8,545 nt of DNA from an uncultured Ignavibacteriota bacterium (GTDB lineage: Bacteria > Bacteroidota > Ignavibacteria > Tepidaquicellales > Tepidaquicellaceae). The translations under genes were made by a program, and so were the position numbers. Below, piece after piece: positions 5,093-8,545 of the stretch. The notes below the pieces were generated by a model. The model saw only the letters and a list, made by a program, of their open reading frames with translations. It did no database searches and was not told where the DNA came from. Numbering within the stretch: the stretch's first letter is position 1; every line of letters begins with the position of its first letter. The stretch covers positions 1 through 8,545 of the forward strand of contig CALGII010000306.1 of the NCBI GenBank assembly GCA_937915485.1, written 5' to 3'.

Positions 5093-8000
5093 TTAAATGG
5101 TTGATTTTTCCACTTTCGGGAATAGTTTGTCCATTCTTTGCTGAATTTCGATTGTTTTTGATATTGACGCCGCCATTCTGCAGTAATGACCCGGGTCATC
5201 CATTTGCCTGCCTTTTCTGTCTTTCAGGTATTTTTCCATAACCTGATATCCTCCAATGTGATAGTTCCATACTTCCGGCGCTATATTCTCGAAATATCTG
5301 TACTCGTTTATGTGTACTGTTTTTTCTTCTTCTGAATACACGGGCTTGCCGATAGTGTCGTCTTTGCCTCTGCCTGTGTATTTCACTTTGGAGTCGAATT
5401 TATGCTTCATCAGATGGAGTTCAATCAGTTCTTCTCCGATTTCGCTTATCTGAAGAAATAACTGGTAGTTTTTTGTGAAAGGTATTCTCGGAAAATCGAT
5501 TTTAAGGAACTCCGCGAATTTTTCGCGGTAAACGTTGCTGTACAATATTCCGTAAACATACGCGAGTATTTGTTCGGGCGCGGGCAGAGTTTTGTATGAT
5601 TTCGTAAGTCTCTGAATCAGTTCATCCGAAATATTGGCTTTGCGTTTTTCGTCTTTGTATTCTTCTTTAGCCTCGAAGAGCATCAGGTTCAGCGATTTCT
5701 TCTTCGTTTTTTCTGTGGGATAGAGGTAAAGAGGGAAGAGGTAATTTACTTCTTTTAATGAAACGGAATGATGGGTGACTAAACCTGATGTAATGAAAGC
5801 ATGCTCAAAGACTCTATTTATTTCTACTCTTTTCGATATGCATAAGCCTAAATTTTCATTTAGCATATGTTGCATAACGTCAAATCTATCTCTATGCACA
5901 AAAATTGGATTATAATAAATGAAGCGATTGTCAAATGGTCTATATAGAACTTCAGTAAAGTGCTTATTCCAATTTGAATCGTTACTTAATTTTTTTCTCG
6001 CTTCTGATAATTTCCATTCAGAATTATCTTTTACATTATATGAATCTCTAAAAAAGTCATCCGAAAAATTATTATTTCTTAACTGGTTAATTCTTATTTC
6101 CAAAGTTTCATTGGAAAAACTCAATAATAAATCATCACGTGAAGTAATGATACCGGCAACGTTGATATTGAAAATATCATCAATTTTTATCCATTCATTA
6201 TAGTATTCAATTTCCTCCGTATTCCTCTCTATAAAGAAATACCACGGTGACTTCGGTTTCAGAACTTCGTAATCCCGTTTTTTAAAATCACGTTTTTCGA
6301 GCCAGCCGTATTTTTCTTCACGCAGTCCGAATAAATCGCGGTGATAAACTTTACATCCCTTCGCGTTCCTTTTCTTCGACATAAGGACTATCGAAACCCC
6401 CTGCATAATGTCAAAAACATTTTCATCCTTGCTTCCGTCGGGGCAGGTTTCCTTTTTCAGACTGTTGCCGTGCAAATCTATAATATAAATTTCATTGAAC
6501 GTATTCATAAGGCTCTGTCGCATTCCCCTGAATGTCGGATTATCTAGATAGCCGTGATTTGTTATCATTCCTACGATTCCCTGGCCAGCCTTATGAATCT
6601 TCCACTGCGCGAATCTGAGGAATTTTACATAATCATCCTGAAGCCAGAGTTTTCTTTCGCCGAGAGATTCGCCGTCAACCTCATAATAAGTCGATGCACC
6701 GTCAAGATTTTCTTTCAATAGTTTCTCAGTCCATTCATTAATATTTGCCGATATTCCGCTGTACGGCGGATTGCCCATAATAACAAGAATCGGTTCACTC
6801 TTTTTCACTTTTGCGGCGAGATGGCTTTCATGGCTTAAAGATTCGAGACCGGGAATTTCAGTCTGCTGAAGGTCAGCCATATCGAGAGTGTTTGTAAGAT
6901 ACAGATTAAACCTGTCATCGTCCTGCATCACATATCCGAGTTCTTCGAGCAGAAAACTTATTTTGATGTGTCCGATAGCGTAAGGCGCCATCATCAATTC
7001 GAACGCGTAGAAATTTTTAAGAATCCGGTTCTTAATAAATTTGTATTTGCCTCCGTCACCGTATTTATCCGTAAACTCCTTAACGGCGAGTTTTATAGCC
7101 TCGGCAGGGAAGGTGAGCGTTCCGCCCGCGGGGTCAAGCAGAGTGACTTCCTTGTTTGCGAGCCCGTCGTGCAAATCGAAATTATTTTTCAGGAGTTCAT
7201 GAACCGCCCGGACAATATATTTAACGACCGGTTCGGGAGTATAATAGACACCGCGCTTCTCGCGCGTAGCGGGGTCGTAAACATTCAGGAAAGTTTCATA
7301 GAAATGAACAACAGGGTCTTCGCCCTTTCCTTTTCTGTAGAACTCATCGAGTATATTGTTCACGTCCGCTGTCTGAAGCACTTCAGAAATATCATCGACG
7401 ATAACCTCCATTTGCGGAGAAAGTTTTCCGAGAGAAATAAAACTAAACACGTCTTTGAGGATTCCTATTGTCTTCGGTATGTAATCGTACGCGAGTTTTC
7501 TGTTGAAATCTTTATTAGCGCGCGTCCTTGCGGCGAAAAGACCGTAAGTAATCGTCTGCGAATAAATATCGGCGAATTCTTCGGGAGTTAGATTTGAAAC
7601 AAGATATTTTTTGAATGTTTCATAAAATCCTATTATCATACCCTTGCCCGATTCTTCCTCTTCGAGTTCCTTTGCGACTATTTCATCCCTCAGAAATCCC
7701 GTTCTCTTTGCTAATTCGTTTGCGAGGTTTTCGGCTGAGTATATCTTGGGCGAAATAAAAGAAAAAAACTTATCAAGAAATGTTTTAAATCTATCCTGAT
7801 TTTCAGGAGGCGGAGTTTTCCCGAGTTTCTTTGATATAAAATATCTTCCAATCTGAATTTTATCGATTCGTCTTCCGTTTCTGTAAAGTCTGAATTCATA
7901 GAAATCTGTAAGAATAAGATTTGGAAAAGTTGAAAGGTACCGGTCTAATTGTTCTGATGATTCAATGTTATCAAGATTCTCACCTGGCTTCTTTGCTTCG

Positions 8001-8215
8001 ATATAGCCTGTTATATGCTGCCTTCCGTCCCATATTCTGAAATCAGGATTGCCCGCCTCCGTCTTCTTTGGCAGAATTGTTATTTGTATGTCTTTTTTTC
8101 CGGCATCGTTCGAATAAATCTGAAGAAGATTTGATAAATGCTGATAGTAACTTTCTTCTCTTGCGTCACCGAGGGAATCCGTCCTTGAGATATTGCGCAG
8201 ATAGTTTCTTAGCAT
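5093..8215 (-). CDS. Single-chain restriction-modification enzyme (type IIG / type ISP-related, no helicase)
   Basis: This 1040-residue protein combines DNA cleavage, adenine-N6 methylation and target recognition. The N-terminal nuclease is PD-(D/E)XK-like: GNPDFRI (Asp58) then GYIEAKKPGE (Glu73-Ala-Lys75). A helical linker follows (about 140-310). The methylase begins with GVYYTPEPVVKYIV (322-335, motif X region), SAM-binding motif I LLDPAGGTLTFPAEAI (359-374) and catalytic motif IV GNPPYSG (481-487). The last third is the specificity part, with VLYRPFDNRFIYY (756-768), a pattern I associate with the LlaBIII-type C-terminal specificity domain. Unlike LlaGI/LlaBIII there is no ATP-dependent helicase between nuclease and methylase, so the layout resembles type IIG/IIL enzymes. 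All motifs look intact, so it is likely active; specificity cannot be read from sequence. Motif I has Leu where GTG would carry Gly. Residues about 668-822 are encoded by AT-rich DNA. The ATG is the first in frame; there is no clear ribosome site. Confidence 0.9.
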   Translation of the reverse strand: MLRNYLRNISRTDSLGDAREESYYQHLSNLLQIYSNDAGKKDIQITILPKKTEAGNPDFRIWDGRQHITGYIEAKKPGENLDNIESSEQLDRYLSTFPNLILTDFYEFRLYRNGRRIDKIQIGRYFISKKLGKTPPPENQDRFKTFLDKFFSFISPKIYSAENLANELAKRTGFLRDEIVAKELEEEESGKGMIIGFYETFKKYLVSNLTPEEFADIYSQTITYGLFAARTRANKDFNRKLAYDYIPKTIGILKDVFSFISLGKLSPQMEVIVDDISEVLQTADVNNILDEFYRKGKGEDPVVHFYETFLNVYDPATREKRGVYYTPEPVVKYIVRAVHELLKNNFDLHDGLANKEVTLLDPAGGTLTFPAEAIKLAVKEFTDKYGDGGKYKFIKNRILKNFYAFELMMAPYAIGHIKISFLLEELGYVMQDDDRFNLYLTNTLDMADLQQTEIPGLESLSHESHLAAKVKKSEPILVIMGNPPYSGISANINEWTEKLLKENLDGASTYYEVDGESLGERKLWLQDDYVKFLRFAQWKIHKAGQGIVGMITNHGYLDNPTFRGMRQSLMNTFNEIYIIDLHGNSLKKETCPDGSKDENVFDIMQGVSIVLMSKKRNAKGCKVYHRDLFGLREEKYGWLEKRDFKKRDYEVLKPKSPWYFFIERNTEEIEYYNEWIKIDDIFNINVAGIITSRDDLLLSFSNETLEIRINQLRNNNFSDDFFRDSYNVKDNSEWKLSEARKKLSNDSNWNKHFTEVLYRPFDNRFIYYNPIFVHRDRFDVMQHMLNENLGLCISKRVEINRVFEHAFITSGLVTHHSVSLKEVNYLFPLYLYPTEKTKKKSLNLMLFEAKEEYKDEKRKANISDELIQRLTKSYKTLPAPEQILAYVYGILYSNVYREKFAEFLKIDFPRIPFTKNYQLFLQISEIGEELIELHLMKHKFDSKVKYTGRGKDDTIGKPVYSEEEKTVHINEYRYFENIAPEVWNYHIGGYQVMEKYLKDRKGRQMDDPGHYCRMAASISKTIEIQQRMDKLFPKVEKSTI

Positions 8216-8285
8216 TGAATTTTGTTTTATAGTAAAAATACTAATAGTTAATCAATATTTACATACAAATTATTAATGATTGTGT
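8216..8285 (-). promoter_or_regulatory. AT-rich leader of the restriction-modification gene
   Basis: This 70-bp AT-rich gap separates the partial upstream gene from the restriction-modification ATG and should hold its promoter. One candidate on the minus strand is TTGATT, then 18 nt, then TATAAA, about 10 nt before the ATG. It is overlapped by a small palindrome (8230-8243). The matches are weak and the DNA is so AT-rich that chance is a fair explanation. Confidence 0.3.
8230..8243. repeat. Small palindrome in the promoter region of the restriction-modification gene
   Basis: TAGTAAAAATACTA on the plus strand is a 5-bp inverted repeat around AAAA, lying 14 to 28 nt before the ATG of the restriction-modification gene. 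Its position would allow it to act as an operator, but there is no controller (C-protein) gene next to it and a 5-bp AT-rich repeat can arise by chance. Confidence 0.3.
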
Positions 8286-8545
8286 TCACATCTTAAATTT
8301 CATGCTCAGTTGAGTGAATTTTTGCCGTTGTAAACCAATCCAGGGATTTTCGCCGTCAACATAATCGATACCTGCTAACAAATGTAACTTATCAGAAATG
8401 TTTTTGAGCAAGTTAATATTTAATCCTATCCGGAAATATTTGAAATATTTTTGCGCATTAACGTTATTATTAAGTAGATTGATTCTGTACTGATAATTAG
8501 CGTCAATATTTATCAGTTCATCGAAAAAATATATGTACCCCGATA
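8286..8545 (-). CDS. C-terminal end of a probable outer-membrane beta-barrel protein (partial)
   Basis: The reading frame enters from the right edge and ends at TGA (8286-8288), leaving 85 C-terminal residues. The sequence alternates polar and hydrophobic residues in strand-like blocks (INIDANYQYRINLL, KYFRIGLNINLL, KLHLLAGIDYV) separated by Asn/Asp/Gly turns, and ends in a final strand QKFTQLSMKFKM. This pattern is typical of the last strands of outer-membrane barrels in Gram-negative bacteria. I cannot name the family. The stop is 70 bp before the restriction-modification ATG, on the same strand. Its start and any signal peptide lie outside the window. Confidence 0.7.
   Translation of the reverse strand, partial: SGYIYFFDELINIDANYQYRINLLNNNVNAQKYFKYFRIGLNINLLKNISDKLHLLAGIDYVDGENPWIGLQRQKFTQLSMKFKM

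Noticed and set aside
6968..7591. 207-aa plus-strand open frame opposite the methylase
   Set aside because: It is antisense to the motif I and motif X region of the restriction-modification gene, has no recognisable domain, and its openness is explained by the codon bias of the true minus-strand gene.
7762..8099. Seven-base A/T runs in the restriction-modification gene (7762-7768 and 8093-8099) as phase-variation switches
   Set aside because: Runs of seven are common in AT-rich coding DNA and are short for slipped-strand switching; the frame is intact through both.
5093..8215. PglX of a BREX system
   Set aside because: The methylase looks related, but a PD-(D/E)XK nuclease is fused at the N-terminus and no brx or pgl genes flank it.

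Overview
The window reads as a bacterial chromosome segment of mixed base composition, with AT-rich gaps and patches of higher GC, in which every gene I can support lies on the minus strand. YidC has a Lys where proteobacterial homologues have the conserved groove Arg, Lgt has an FYGG/SGDG-type active-site region, and a short gap holds a faint type IX sorting-tail-like frame. Together these suggest the Bacteroidota/Chlorobi/Ignavibacteria (FCB) group, perhaps Ignavibacteria. This is inference from protein style only; there is no rRNA here to settle it.

Layout in transcription order (right to left). (1) 8286-8545: the last 85 residues of a beta-strand-rich, probably outer-membrane protein, cut by the window edge. 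(2) 5093-8215: a single large restriction-modification polypeptide of 1040 aa, with a PD-(D/E)XK nuclease at the N-terminus, an N6-adenine methylase in the middle and an LlaBIII-like specificity domain at the C-terminus. It has no helicase domain and no separate R, M or S partner gene in the window. A block inside the specificity domain is markedly AT-rich. (3) 4771-5092: a 322-bp gap with a perfect hairpin and only very short frames. (4) hisS, a small unrecognised gene and lgt, packed with 1-nt overlaps or short gaps as a likely operon (2305-4770). (5) 2191-2304: an AT-rich promoter-like gap. (6) rpmH, rnpA, yidD and yidC (1-2190), the classic L34 / RNase P protein / YidD / YidC insertase cluster, again with gaps of 0-14 nt; yidC runs off the left edge.

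How the parts relate: the rpmH cluster makes a ribosomal protein, the tRNA-processing RNase P subunit and the membrane-insertion machinery. hisS charges tRNA-His. lgt attaches the lipid to lipoproteins. These are housekeeping functions. The restriction-modification gene is the accessory element, placed between a surface-protein gene and the housekeeping operon. I did not find an unmistakably new system. The most interesting items are the helicase-less all-in-one restriction enzyme with its compositionally distinct target-recognition block, and the unidentified small gene coupled to lgt.
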